A stretch of DNA of 64,000 nucleotides from the NCBI GenBank assembly GCA_041395325.1, contig JAWLAT010000012.1:62001-126000 (forward strand). Direction: 5' to 3'. A model generated the notes under the pieces. The model saw only the letters and a list, made by a program, of their open reading frames with translations. It searched no databases and had not been told where the DNA came from. Positions 52,855 through 61,962 of this stretch are shown piece by piece; position 1 is the stretch's first letter; each line of letters opens with the position of its first letter. A program made the position numbers and the translations under genes. This DNA is from JAWLAT01 sp041395325 (GTDB lineage Bacteria > Pseudomonadota > Gammaproteobacteria > Xanthomonadales > SZUA-5).

Positions 52855-53593
52855 TTCGTTGGCGGCATGGGTTGCCGGGGTGACGCTGGCCGCCGCCGGC
52901 GATTGCACTCGGTCAACTCAGATTCCACCGACGCCAATGATCGACCCGGTCACGTCGGCTGGCAGATGTCAGATCATCGTGGCCGATCAACTGGCGACGC
53001 TGGGCGAGATCGAGTTCGTCGATGTGCGCGCTCAGCGTGGAGCCCAACCGCTCGAGGGTGTCAGACTTCTAAGTCTCGTCCAGCTGGCTGATTGGCCGTC
53101 GAACGCAAAAGTCACCCGGGTCCTTCTGGGAACCGGGCTTGATGACTCAAGCATCGCCGACGCCTGTCGGTCGACAGTGGCACGGGACTCGGTGGTTTTA
53201 CGCGGGGGTGTACGAGCCTGGGCTAAGGCCTTCACGCACCACACCGATGTGCCAACGCAGTTGCAGCGAGGTCTGTCCACAGTCAGCGTGGCCGAGACCC
53301 TGAGTTCGTCAGCGGTCTTGGTCGTGGATCTGGACCGCAACCCGTCGCTGTCCACATTGTTGGTTGCCGCCGACATCGTGTTCGTCGACGTGCAAGCGCT
53401 CGACATCGATGGTTCTGAACCGTTGGTCTTCGTCGACGAGAACCACTGGATGAGTCGCTTCGATCAGCAGACTAGTTCCTTGAGCTACTACCTGCAGGGC
53501 GGTTCGGATGCGCTGGTTCACGAACTGACCCGTATCAGACCGGACGCCTCCTCGGCAGGTATCGCCCTGGTCCGGCCGTGCTACTTCCCCTAA
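52847..53593 (+). CDS. exported rhodanese-like protein without catalytic cysteine
   Basis: A 248-residue protein with a short signal peptide (MISSLAAWVAGVTLAAAGD). Two rhodanese-like halves can be seen: EIEFVDVRAQRG ... VVLRGGVRAWAKAF and ADIVFVDVQALDIDG. The active-site loop after the third strand, where rhodaneses have Cys, reads LLGTGLDDSSIADAC (residues about 93-107), with no Cys in the loop itself. It therefore probably binds rather than transfers sulfur. Its start overlaps the preceding gene and the next gene begins 14 bases after its stop. Being in the middle of a giant-protein operon, it may be a maturation or binding partner. Confidence 0.7.
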   Translation: MISSLAAWVAGVTLAAAGDCTRSTQIPPTPMIDPVTSAGRCQIIVADQLATLGEIEFVDVRAQRGAQPLEGVRLLSLVQLADWPSNAKVTRVLLGTGLDDSSIADACRSTVARDSVVLRGGVRAWAKAFTHHTDVPTQLQRGLSTVSVAETLSSSAVLVVDLDRNPSLSTLLVAADIVFVDVQALDIDGSEPLVFVDENHWMSRFDQQTSSLSYYLQGGSDALVHELTRIRPDASSAGIALVRPCYFP

Positions 53594-53607
53594 AGGACAT
53601 CCACCCA

Positions 53608-56600
53608 ATGCACGTTCAGTCGCCAGGGGACTGGGCCAAGTGGCTCATGCAATGGATCGTTGCCGGGATCGCCATGCTGCTGCAGGCGCCGGTTTATGCG
53701 ACCGACGTCAGCGGGGACATCACCGCGAACACCACCTGGACGCTGGCCGCTTCTCCGTACAACGCCACCGCCTCGGTCCGCGTGATCAATGGCGCTACCT
53801 TGACCATCGAAGCTGGCGTCACCGTTTTCATGGGGACGGGGACGACTCTCACTACCATGGGTGGTCGTCTGTTGGCGCAAGGAACGCAGTCCAGCCCGAT
53901 TGTCTTTACTTCGATCAATGATCAACCTGGCATGTCCAGCGCAGCGCAGGGCGATTGGGGCGAGCTGCAGATTCTCACCGGGGCCGGGACAACCGCCTCG
54001 CAACTGGCCAACGTATCGGTACGGTTTGGGCAAGGTATCCGCATCAACAATGCCTCGCCCGTATTCGACAACCTGGTAGTTGAGGACTGCGCTGGGCCGG
54101 CATTCTCGCTGGACCTGCGTTCTTCTCCCAGAGGCACCGTGGGCGCGCTGCGCAATGCCGTTAATGGCATTGTCGTTCCCGCCGGCGAGCTCACCCAGCA
54201 AACGCGCTGGGCGTTGACCGGTGTCCCCTACGTCGTGACCGAGGGGATTCTCCATATCGGTGCCCGGCCGCCAGCCGTTTCCATGTCACCTCACTTCAGG
54301 TCCCTGGCCCCGGGTCAGTCCAGTGACTTCCTCGTCTCGCTGGCCGAGCCTTCCAGCGTCGAGACAGTGGTGACCATGTCTACCTCGGCATCTGGCGTGG
54401 TCTCGGTCCAGCCCACCGTGACCATCGCGGCGGGTGCGTTCTCTTCCCTGGCCGCCATTGAGGCCCTGTCAGGCGGCGATGCCATCATCAGCGCCACCTT
54501 GGGTGGTGACAGCGCGTCCGCATCGGTGACGGTGGCGGCTCAGCCGCAGTTGGCACTGCCGACGGCCGCTACCGTGTCGGTCGGGCGGGTACGATCAGTG
54601 GCGCTGTCCCGCTTCCCGTCCTCTTCCCTTTCAACCCCCGTCACGGTCACGCTTTCGGCCGACCCGGACGGCATCGTGCAGGTACCGGCCACGACGGTCA
54701 TTCCAGCGGGTGTTGTCAGTGTTGACATCCCGGTCAGTGGTATCGCACCAGGAAGCACGAGTCTGACCGCCAGTGCCACCGGCTACATCCCGGACACGGC
54801 CGAGATCACGGTATCGCCGTTGACGATGAGCTGGGTCGCTCCGCTGGTTGTTCCCATCGGAACGATCAACGCGCGCTTGAACTTCTCGGACGTGGCGCCG
54901 CCCGGCGGCATGACCATCACCCTGGAGAGTTCCGATCCGTCGGTACTGTCGCTGCCGGCGAGCCTGCCGGTTCCTGCCGGTGCCACCGGGCTGAATGTGC
55001 CGGTAACCGGGCATGTTGAGGGCGCGGTCACGCCGACGGCGAGCAATGCCAGCTACGGGCAGGCTGCCATTGGCGCCACCGTCGAGCAGATCGCAGTCAG
55101 CTTTGACGTCAACGCGCGCACGCTTCCTGCTGGCTTCACCGAACCCTTCACGCTCAGCCTTTCCCAGCCGGCGCCTCAGGGGGGTGTGACTGTCAGTCTG
55201 TCTGCCAGCGACCCGTCCATCGCAACCGTGGTTCAGCCGAGCGTGTTCATTGCCGCCGGGCAAAGCACTGCAGCGATCAATGTCCGGGGCCTGATCGAGG
55301 GTGTCACGAGCATCCAAGGCAGTGGCGACAACCTCGTCTCGGGCAGTTTCGCACTGACCGTTGGACCGCAGGCAACGCTGAGCTTCTCCCACGCGACCAA
55401 CATAGTCGGACGCGGCCTGCGCTCACGAACCACGCGTGTCCAGTTGTCGATGAACGGCGCAGCGTTTCGCCCTCGGCGTAATGTGTCGGTGAGCTTTGAC
55501 AATCCTGATGGCGCCTCGGTCAGTCTGCCTGCATCCGTGACCATTCTGCCGGGCTCGGCAGAGGCTGAAGCGCCGACGGTTGGGAATCTGGTGACGGCCA
55601 CCGCGGTGCCGGTCATTGCAATCGCCGATGAGGTTCAACCAACGGCTGTCCCACTCGCGGTCACGGTGGTCGAGCCCGTCCTGAGCTTCGAAGGGCTCGA
55701 CAACATTCGCTCCCCGTTCAGTGGTCGCGACAGCTTTTTCCTGCAGTGGCGCGTACCAGGCGTTGCTGAGCAGCAAGTGGCTGCGGCCAACCAGGTGTTT
55801 GCGCTGAGCGTTATCGATGCCTCGCCGCCCAACGTGGTGGATGGCATCTATCAGTTCAACAGCGGTAGTGGGATCAGCGACAGTACGCAGATCTCCGATG
55901 GCGGATGGTTCAGCAACACGCGCTATATCGGTGTGCCCAATACGATCGGCACCTACAAGATCCAGGCGTCATTACCCGGGTTCGCACCCTGGATTTCGGC
56001 AGAGCAACGTAGCGCCGGACTCAATCTGGCCTTCTCGGAGCCAACATTCGTCTCCGGGAGGTTCATGGAGTCGACCTATATCAGGATTCAACGCCGGCAG
56101 GGCGGGGACCCCCACGCGCCGTCCACGGCCCTGGCAGTGAATCTCACGAGCTCTGATACATCGAGAGTGACGGTCAACAGCACCGTGATCATTCCGGCGA
56201 ACAGCTCGCAAGCCTCCATCCTCATCACCGGCAGGGAACTGACCAGCGCCACGCTGATCAACGCCACGGCTTCAGGCTACGAAAGCGCCACGCCTTTGAG
56301 TGTTTCGGTCGTCGCGCCCGAGTATCAGTTTGCGGGGCTGGCCGGCGTCCGCGTCCCTGGTTCCAGTCGCGACCAGTTCAATCTGGCGTTCACGGTGCCC
56401 GGTTCGGCCCAGCCCACGCAAACTCCCCGATTGGCCGTGGCCGATGTGACTGTCATCAACGCAGATCCGCCTGACATCATCGACGGTATCTATCGTTCAG
56501 CCTCCGGCGGCACTCCCAGCAGCTTCATCGACTATCAGACCGGGACGATGAGTGTCGTCGGCTACATCGGCAGCCCCACGGCGCCAGGCAGCTATGCGAT

Positions 56601-57801
56601 CCGCGCATCGGTCCAGGGCCTTGCCGGATCCATCGACTCCCCGGTTCAAACCGTTTCCGCCAACACGCTGCGCTTCGATGAGTCCGAAGTGATCGTCGGG
56701 CAGGGCCTGCGCTCGCAAGCCCGCTTGCGGTTGCTTTCCCAGCCCTCGCCGGTGCCGGTCATTGTGCAAATGAGCTGTGCGACCGGGAACTGCAGCACGC
56801 CAACGCCGGTGGAGCTCTACGGCACTCAGCTCGATATCGATGTCGATGGACAGAGCATTGGGCCCGACACGCTGACGGCCGATGCGGCGCCGTCCCCCTA
56901 CGGAGCAGCATCAGTTCCAGTCAGCGTGCAACCGCTGAGCGGGCGATTTGAGTACTACCCCGGTGACGATGAGTGCCAGGGTGGTTGGTACATCATGGTC
57001 GAACCCGGGGTGGCCAATCAGACCTTGGTGGCGGAGATTTCGATCGTCGATCAGAACCCGCCAGGGATCTACGATCAGACCTATGAGCTGACTATCAGTG
57101 AAGGCAGCAGCTTCAGTGACACCTGCTTCGGGCTGATGCTCGATCCGCCGGCCCGGCCTGGCACATTCCGCTTGAGGGCAACGATCGGCAGCTATGGCAG
57201 CTTTGACTCTGATCCCGTCACGGCGACGGCGACCCTGGAAATCCTCTACCCACCGGAACTGATCGCCGCGCGCGGGCTGCTCAGCCCGGTCTCGATACTG
57301 AGCTCAATCTCAAGCCCTGAGCCGGTCGAGTTGACCGTCAGCTGCAGTCCCGCTGCAGTTTGCGCGCCCGACTTGCCTTGGACCATCCCTGAGTTCAGTA
57401 CCGAGGCCGAGTTCTATGTGCTCGGTAGCACGATTGGCCCTGGCACCTTGACCGTCGGCGCAGCTGGCTATCCAGACGTGGCGATCGATGTTGATGTGCG
57501 AGAGCCCACAGTCAACCTCTTCGCGCCAGTGACCTCAGTACAAGTTGGCCAGTCCATATCGGTCTTCTTGGGCGTCTTCCCGCTCGATAGCTTCGAGTAT
57601 GTCCTGGCGCCCGCACCCATCACGCTGCTGCTTTCGGGAAGTGGGCCAGAGGCGATGCTGCCTGTGAGCGTTGAAGTGCCTCAAGGCGAGAGCTCGGTGC
57701 AGTTCGAGATTCAGGGCCTGCAACCGGGCACCTTCACCTTCACAGCGCAGTGGCCGGGGGTGGGCTTCTTTGACGGGCCGACGATCACGGTGACGCCATG
57801 A
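53608..57801 (+). CDS. giant exported protein with beta-helix start and many Ig-like repeats
   Basis: A 1397-residue protein. After a signal segment (MQWIVAGIAMLLQAPVYA) comes a parallel beta-helix-type region (VRVINGATLTIEAGVTVFMG, GRLLAQGTQSSPIVFTSIND; to about residue 215). Residues about 230-680 are Ig-like repeats of about 90 residues with recurring VPAGVVSVDIPV-type phrases. Residues about 690-1250 hold three diverged copies of a unit near 200 residues long with the landmark DASPPNVVDGIY, NADPPDIIDGIY and DQNPPGIYDQTY. No sorting motif is seen at the C-terminus. AAGGA lies ten bases before the ATG. It ends in an ATGA overlap with the next gene. Confidence 0.82.
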   Translation: MHVQSPGDWAKWLMQWIVAGIAMLLQAPVYATDVSGDITANTTWTLAASPYNATASVRVINGATLTIEAGVTVFMGTGTTLTTMGGRLLAQGTQSSPIVFTSINDQPGMSSAAQGDWGELQILTGAGTTASQLANVSVRFGQGIRINNASPVFDNLVVEDCAGPAFSLDLRSSPRGTVGALRNAVNGIVVPAGELTQQTRWALTGVPYVVTEGILHIGARPPAVSMSPHFRSLAPGQSSDFLVSLAEPSSVETVVTMSTSASGVVSVQPTVTIAAGAFSSLAAIEALSGGDAIISATLGGDSASASVTVAAQPQLALPTAATVSVGRVRSVALSRFPSSSLSTPVTVTLSADPDGIVQVPATTVIPAGVVSVDIPVSGIAPGSTSLTASATGYIPDTAEITVSPLTMSWVAPLVVPIGTINARLNFSDVAPPGGMTITLESSDPSVLSLPASLPVPAGATGLNVPVTGHVEGAVTPTASNASYGQAAIGATVEQIAVSFDVNARTLPAGFTEPFTLSLSQPAPQGGVTVSLSASDPSIATVVQPSVFIAAGQSTAAINVRGLIEGVTSIQGSGDNLVSGSFALTVGPQATLSFSHATNIVGRGLRSRTTRVQLSMNGAAFRPRRNVSVSFDNPDGASVSLPASVTILPGSAEAEAPTVGNLVTATAVPVIAIADEVQPTAVPLAVTVVEPVLSFEGLDNIRSPFSGRDSFFLQWRVPGVAEQQVAAANQVFALSVIDASPPNVVDGIYQFNSGSGISDSTQISDGGWFSNTRYIGVPNTIGTYKIQASLPGFAPWISAEQRSAGLNLAFSEPTFVSGRFMESTYIRIQRRQGGDPHAPSTALAVNLTSSDTSRVTVNSTVIIPANSSQASILITGRELTSATLINATASGYESATPLSVSVVAPEYQFAGLAGVRVPGSSRDQFNLAFTVPGSAQPTQTPRLAVADVTVINADPPDIIDGIYRSASGGTPSSFIDYQTGTMSVVGYIGSPTAPGSYAIRASVQGLAGSIDSPVQTVSANTLRFDESEVIVGQGLRSQARLRLLSQPSPVPVIVQMSCATGNCSTPTPVELYGTQLDIDVDGQSIGPDTLTADAAPSPYGAASVPVSVQPLSGRFEYYPGDDECQGGWYIMVEPGVANQTLVAEISIVDQNPPGIYDQTYELTISEGSSFSDTCFGLMLDPPARPGTFRLRATIGSYGSFDSDPVTATATLEILYPPELIAARGLLSPVSILSSISSPEPVELTVSCSPAAVCAPDLPWTIPEFSTEAEFYVLGSTIGPGTLTVGAAGYPDVAIDVDVREPTVNLFAPVTSVQVGQSISVFLGVFPLDSFEYVLAPAPITLLLSGSGPEAMLPVSVEVPQGESSVQFEIQGLQPGTFTFTAQWPGVGFFDGPTITVTP

Positions 57802-60800
57802 GCGCGATCAGAATCGTATTGGCCTGCTGTGTCGCAGTCTCCTTCGGCGCGCAGGCGCAGATCCTGGAGATCGAACCCGGTGTTGTGGTCAAGTTCTCCT
57901 CCGGTGCGGGGATGGCCGTACATTCGGGGCTCAAGACCCAGGGTGAAGTCATTTTCACCAGCCTCGATGATGACTCCATTGGCGGCCAGACGGGACCTAC
58001 CCCTGGCTCAGCGGTGCCTGGTGACTGGTTTGGCATACGAGTAGATGCCAACACACCGGGCGCGGTCCAGATGGACGGTGCGCAGATCCGGTTCGCCGGC
58101 CAGGGTGGGCAGGCGGGTCTGGAGTTGCTGTCCAATCAGGTCATCGATGCGGTTACGATCAGCGATAGCACGGTCGGGCTTCGGATCATTCGCGAATCCA
58201 GCCCGACGCTCACCGGCTTTGTACTTCGAAACAACCATGTGGGCGTGCGCTCGGATTCGGCAACGCCGAGCATCACAGGCTCGGAGATCTACTCGAACCT
58301 GAACTTCGGCGCTCAGAACCTGACGCCAGCGAGCGTGGTTTCAGCACTCGGCAACTGGTGGGGGCATCCCAGTGGCCCATTTGATCCCCTGGACAACCCG
58401 GGTGGGCAAGGCGACGCTGTCACCGCTGGCGTTCTGTACGGGCAATACCTGACCGAGCTGCCGTTGATTGACTGCACACTGGCGCCGAGCGATGGCTATT
58501 ACACGGTCAACAGCGTCGAGGTCACGCTCAATACCTACTGTCGCAATGCCACAGAACTGCGGCTAAGCGAGTCACAGCTTTTCGGTGGCGCCACTTACTC
58601 ACCGCTGACGCCCAATCGCAGCTTCACGCTGTCACCCACCGTGGGTCCCAAACGAATCTATGGTCAGTTTCGTGGTCAGCAGGGCCAAACGGCAATCGCC
58701 TTTGTCGATCTGACCCTGCAGGGTGAAGGGCCGCAGGTGCAAATCACTGCGCCGTCGCCAGGAACGATCATCACCGAGCCCGGGGCATTGTTGGATATCA
58801 CTGCACTGGCCACCGATGTGGTGGGCGTTGAGAAGGTTCAGTTCTATGTCAACGGCAGTCGCATCGCCACCGATACTTCGCCGCCCTATGCGACGCAGTT
58901 CGATACCACCGGTCGGCCCAATGGATTTCTCGGCATTCTCGCCGTCGCGACCAACGTCAACCAGGCCACCAGCACTGCAACGGTCAGCGTAGAGGTGCGA
59001 CGACCCGAGGGTCCTGGCGATACCTCTCCACCGATCATCAGCAACCTGCGCGTCGATGGGGATCCGCTGGAGAACGGCTATGCCTTCACCAATCCCGGAC
59101 TGCTCACGGCAACCATCGTGGACGATGGCTTGGTGGCGTTCAGGCAGTTGAAGGTCAATGGGATCGTCGTTAGCACCGGTACTCAGCAGCAGTCCACTTT
59201 CGCCTTCCCGGTGACCTTCGACAAGGTACCCAATGGCGAGGTTTCGCTGGAACTGACGGCCCGAGATCAGGCCGGCAACCAGACCAGCGTGACGCGTGTG
59301 GGCACGCTCATGCTCGCGCCACCGGCGATTCCGGAGATTCTTTACCCCACATCCGACCTGGTGGTGCGCAACAGCCGGATCAGTGTGCTCGGCAATGGCA
59401 ACATCGGTAACCGGATCCAACTGTATCTGGATGACCAGCCGATCGGACAGCCGGTACCGGTGGGCATCAACGGATCCTTCAGCGCGACGATCGATCTGGC
59501 CACCGATGGGCCTCATACGCTCAGCGCCGATGCGAGCAACTCGGTGTCGACTTCGCCGCGTTCGGCCTATGTGCCCTTCAGCTATGAGATTCCCCCGCCC
59601 AGCATCATTGTGACCAGTCCGCCCGCCGGGGCCTTGGTTTCCTCCTCGCTGACGGTCGGCGCTTCGGTGATTGATCAGCGGGCGGGAACGAACGTGGAGT
59701 TCTTTATCGATGACGTCTCGGTCGGCATCGATCACCTGGCGCCGTTCAGCCTGAACGTTGATACGACGGCGATGAGCGAGGGCGTCAAGACGGTACGGGC
59801 GCTGCTGCGCAATGCGAGCCCGGAGACCTCCGAAGCAACCAGCCAGTTCCTGTTCCGACGCACACCGGTGCCGCCACAGCCCTTCGTTCCGCCCTACGTG
59901 GCCTCCGGCATGGCCGTGTCCCCAATCACCTCGTCAGGCAATCTCCCGATCACGATCAGCGGGCGGCTGCGCGAAGCATTGACGCCTGCGTCAGTCCCGA
60001 ACGCGGCGCTGAGCCTGCTTCTTCGAACCAACGGTTTTGATCGTCGCGTCAATCTGGTCTCGGACTCTAGCGGCAACTTCAGCTACACCTACACGCCGCT
60101 GTCCAATGATGAGGGCAGCTACACGGCGACGGCGATGCACCCCGATGCCACGCCCTTTGTCGATGTGACCCCCACCGGCGTCGTCAACTTCACCATCAAT
60201 CGCCTGAGCGTCACCAAGGCGCGGATCGGCGTCGCTGCGGCCAGGGGCTTCCCGCAAGTTGTCCCCATCACGGTGCGCAACAGTGTGGGAACGCTGGCTC
60301 AGGGTGTGCGGCTGGTGGCCAGGCCGGAGGATCAGCCCAGCGGCAGCCTGCCGGCGGGCATCAGCTTCGACGATGGCGGCAGCAGTGGGATCGCATCGGG
60401 CGGTGAGCACACCTTCAACGCCGTGCTCAGCAGTGAGCTGAGCTCTGCACCCAGCGGCAATCTGGTGGTGGCCGTGCTGGAGGATAGTTCGGGCAATCTG
60501 GTACGCGCCCGGACCCGCATTGATTATGAGTTGTTTCCGGCAACGCCGTCGCTGATCGGTTCGCCTGTCAGCGTCTATACCGGTGTACGCCGAGGCGAGG
60601 CAGCGAGCGAGTCCTTCGAGCTGAGAAACAAGGGACTGGTGGTTGCCGATGGCGTCCGCGCTGAGTTGGTTCCCGGTCCGTCCGGGACGGTTCCGAGCTG
60701 GATCAGTCTGGTCTCGGCCCCCGATCTGGGGTCATTGGCGGTCGGGGAGCGGCGCTTGCTGGAGCTGCGCTTCGCCCCCGGATCTTCGGTTGTGGACGGC

Positions 60801-61955
60801 GTCTATGAGGTCAAGCTGCGGGTCACGGCGAGCAATGCCCAAGGCGGTGACTTCTTCGTGACCGTGGCGGTCAGCGAGGCCGGTGAAGCACAGGCCCGCT
60901 TCCATATCGTGGACAACTTCACCGGTACGCTGGACGCCAACAACCAACCCATTCTGGGCCTGACCGGCGCCAGGGTGTCGATCCAAAACGAGGCTAACGC
61001 CAATATCCGTTCATCCGGGACCACTGGAACCGACGGCATGGTCACGATCGGCCCGCTGCCCCCGGGTCGCTACCGCTATCAGGCGACCGCGCCCGGTCAC
61101 GCACCCGCCAGTGGCAGGGTCATCCTTCGACCCGGGATCACGATCGAAGAACGCGCCTTCCTCGACGTCGCCGCGGTCAGCTTCACCTGGTCGGTGACCC
61201 CAACCACGATCGCAGACAACTACAACGTCGTGCTGAGCGCGGTCTACTCCACGATCGTCCCGGCACCGGTGGTCATCCTCGAACCAACCTCGGTCAACAT
61301 CCCACCAATGAGCGTGGGTGAGTTCATCACTGGGGAGTTCACCATCATCAATCGAGGGCTGTTGCGCGCCGATGAGGTCGCCATGACCCTTCCGCAATCC
61401 AATGCCTTCTACGACATCGACATCTTCGGCACCGTTCCCAACGAACTGGCCGCTGGGCAAACGGTGACGCTGCCCTACCGGATTACGGCAATACAGGACT
61501 TGCCCACGGCCGGTCTGGCGCCTGCCAAACAATCCCTGCAGGACTGGCTGGAGAACAAGCCAGAGCCGGCCGCGCAGGACGAAGACAAACGCGCCAAGAT
61601 GAGCGGTTGCGGACTGTTCAGCGTGTCGCTGCGATTGAATTACCTCTTCGTTTGCCCAGCCGGCGACGAACGCCGTGGCACGGCTGGTGCGCAGTTCGTT
61701 CGTGCCGTTGGCGGAAGCTGCAGCGCCAACAACCCACCGACCCCTATCGGTCCGCGTGATGGCGGCGGCTGGGGTGGCGGTTTTGGCGGTGGCAGTGGCG
61801 GCGGCGCGCCACTGGATCGATGTGGGCCCGATTGCGCCGAAGGCTGCGCGTGCAGCTCCGGATGCGGACCGCCGTCCGATCCACCGCCCTTCGATCCCAC
61901 CGATGACGGTCCACCGCCGCCTCCGTGCAGCGGCGGCACCTGTTGCAACCAGTAG
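57798..61955 (+). CDS. giant exported beta-helix/Ig-like protein with Cys/Gly/Pro-rich tail
   Basis: A 1385-residue protein. Signal peptide MSAIRIVLACCVAVSFGAQA. Residues about 25-210 are a right-handed beta-helix (GLRIIRESSPTLTGFVLRNN, LGNWWGHPSGPFDP). Then come bacterial Ig-like units (VQITAPSPGTIITEP, VEKVQFYVNGSRIATDTSPP), NEW3/CARDB-like repeats and a carboxypeptidase-regulatory-like unit (LTGARVSIQNEAN ... PLPPGRYRYQATAPGH). The last 60 residues are unusual: GGGWGGGFGGGSGGG followed by a Cys-rich segment (CGPDCAEGCACSSGCGPP) and a poly-Pro stretch. Seven bases separate it from the RHS gene. Likely surface-exposed and working with the RHS protein. Confidence 0.83.
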   Translation: MSAIRIVLACCVAVSFGAQAQILEIEPGVVVKFSSGAGMAVHSGLKTQGEVIFTSLDDDSIGGQTGPTPGSAVPGDWFGIRVDANTPGAVQMDGAQIRFAGQGGQAGLELLSNQVIDAVTISDSTVGLRIIRESSPTLTGFVLRNNHVGVRSDSATPSITGSEIYSNLNFGAQNLTPASVVSALGNWWGHPSGPFDPLDNPGGQGDAVTAGVLYGQYLTELPLIDCTLAPSDGYYTVNSVEVTLNTYCRNATELRLSESQLFGGATYSPLTPNRSFTLSPTVGPKRIYGQFRGQQGQTAIAFVDLTLQGEGPQVQITAPSPGTIITEPGALLDITALATDVVGVEKVQFYVNGSRIATDTSPPYATQFDTTGRPNGFLGILAVATNVNQATSTATVSVEVRRPEGPGDTSPPIISNLRVDGDPLENGYAFTNPGLLTATIVDDGLVAFRQLKVNGIVVSTGTQQQSTFAFPVTFDKVPNGEVSLELTARDQAGNQTSVTRVGTLMLAPPAIPEILYPTSDLVVRNSRISVLGNGNIGNRIQLYLDDQPIGQPVPVGINGSFSATIDLATDGPHTLSADASNSVSTSPRSAYVPFSYEIPPPSIIVTSPPAGALVSSSLTVGASVIDQRAGTNVEFFIDDVSVGIDHLAPFSLNVDTTAMSEGVKTVRALLRNASPETSEATSQFLFRRTPVPPQPFVPPYVASGMAVSPITSSGNLPITISGRLREALTPASVPNAALSLLLRTNGFDRRVNLVSDSSGNFSYTYTPLSNDEGSYTATAMHPDATPFVDVTPTGVVNFTINRLSVTKARIGVAAARGFPQVVPITVRNSVGTLAQGVRLVARPEDQPSGSLPAGISFDDGGSSGIASGGEHTFNAVLSSELSSAPSGNLVVAVLEDSSGNLVRARTRIDYELFPATPSLIGSPVSVYTGVRRGEAASESFELRNKGLVVADGVRAELVPGPSGTVPSWISLVSAPDLGSLAVGERRLLELRFAPGSSVVDGVYEVKLRVTASNAQGGDFFVTVAVSEAGEAQARFHIVDNFTGTLDANNQPILGLTGARVSIQNEANANIRSSGTTGTDGMVTIGPLPPGRYRYQATAPGHAPASGRVILRPGITIEERAFLDVAAVSFTWSVTPTTIADNYNVVLSAVYSTIVPAPVVILEPTSVNIPPMSVGEFITGEFTIINRGLLRADEVAMTLPQSNAFYDIDIFGTVPNELAAGQTVTLPYRITAIQDLPTAGLAPAKQSLQDWLENKPEPAAQDEDKRAKMSGCGLFSVSLRLNYLFVCPAGDERRGTAGAQFVRAVGGSCSANNPPTPIGPRDGGGWGGGFGGGSGGGAPLDRCGPDCAEGCACSSGCGPPSDPPPFDPTDDGPPPPPCSGGTCCNQ

Positions 61956-61962
61956 GTCCGAC

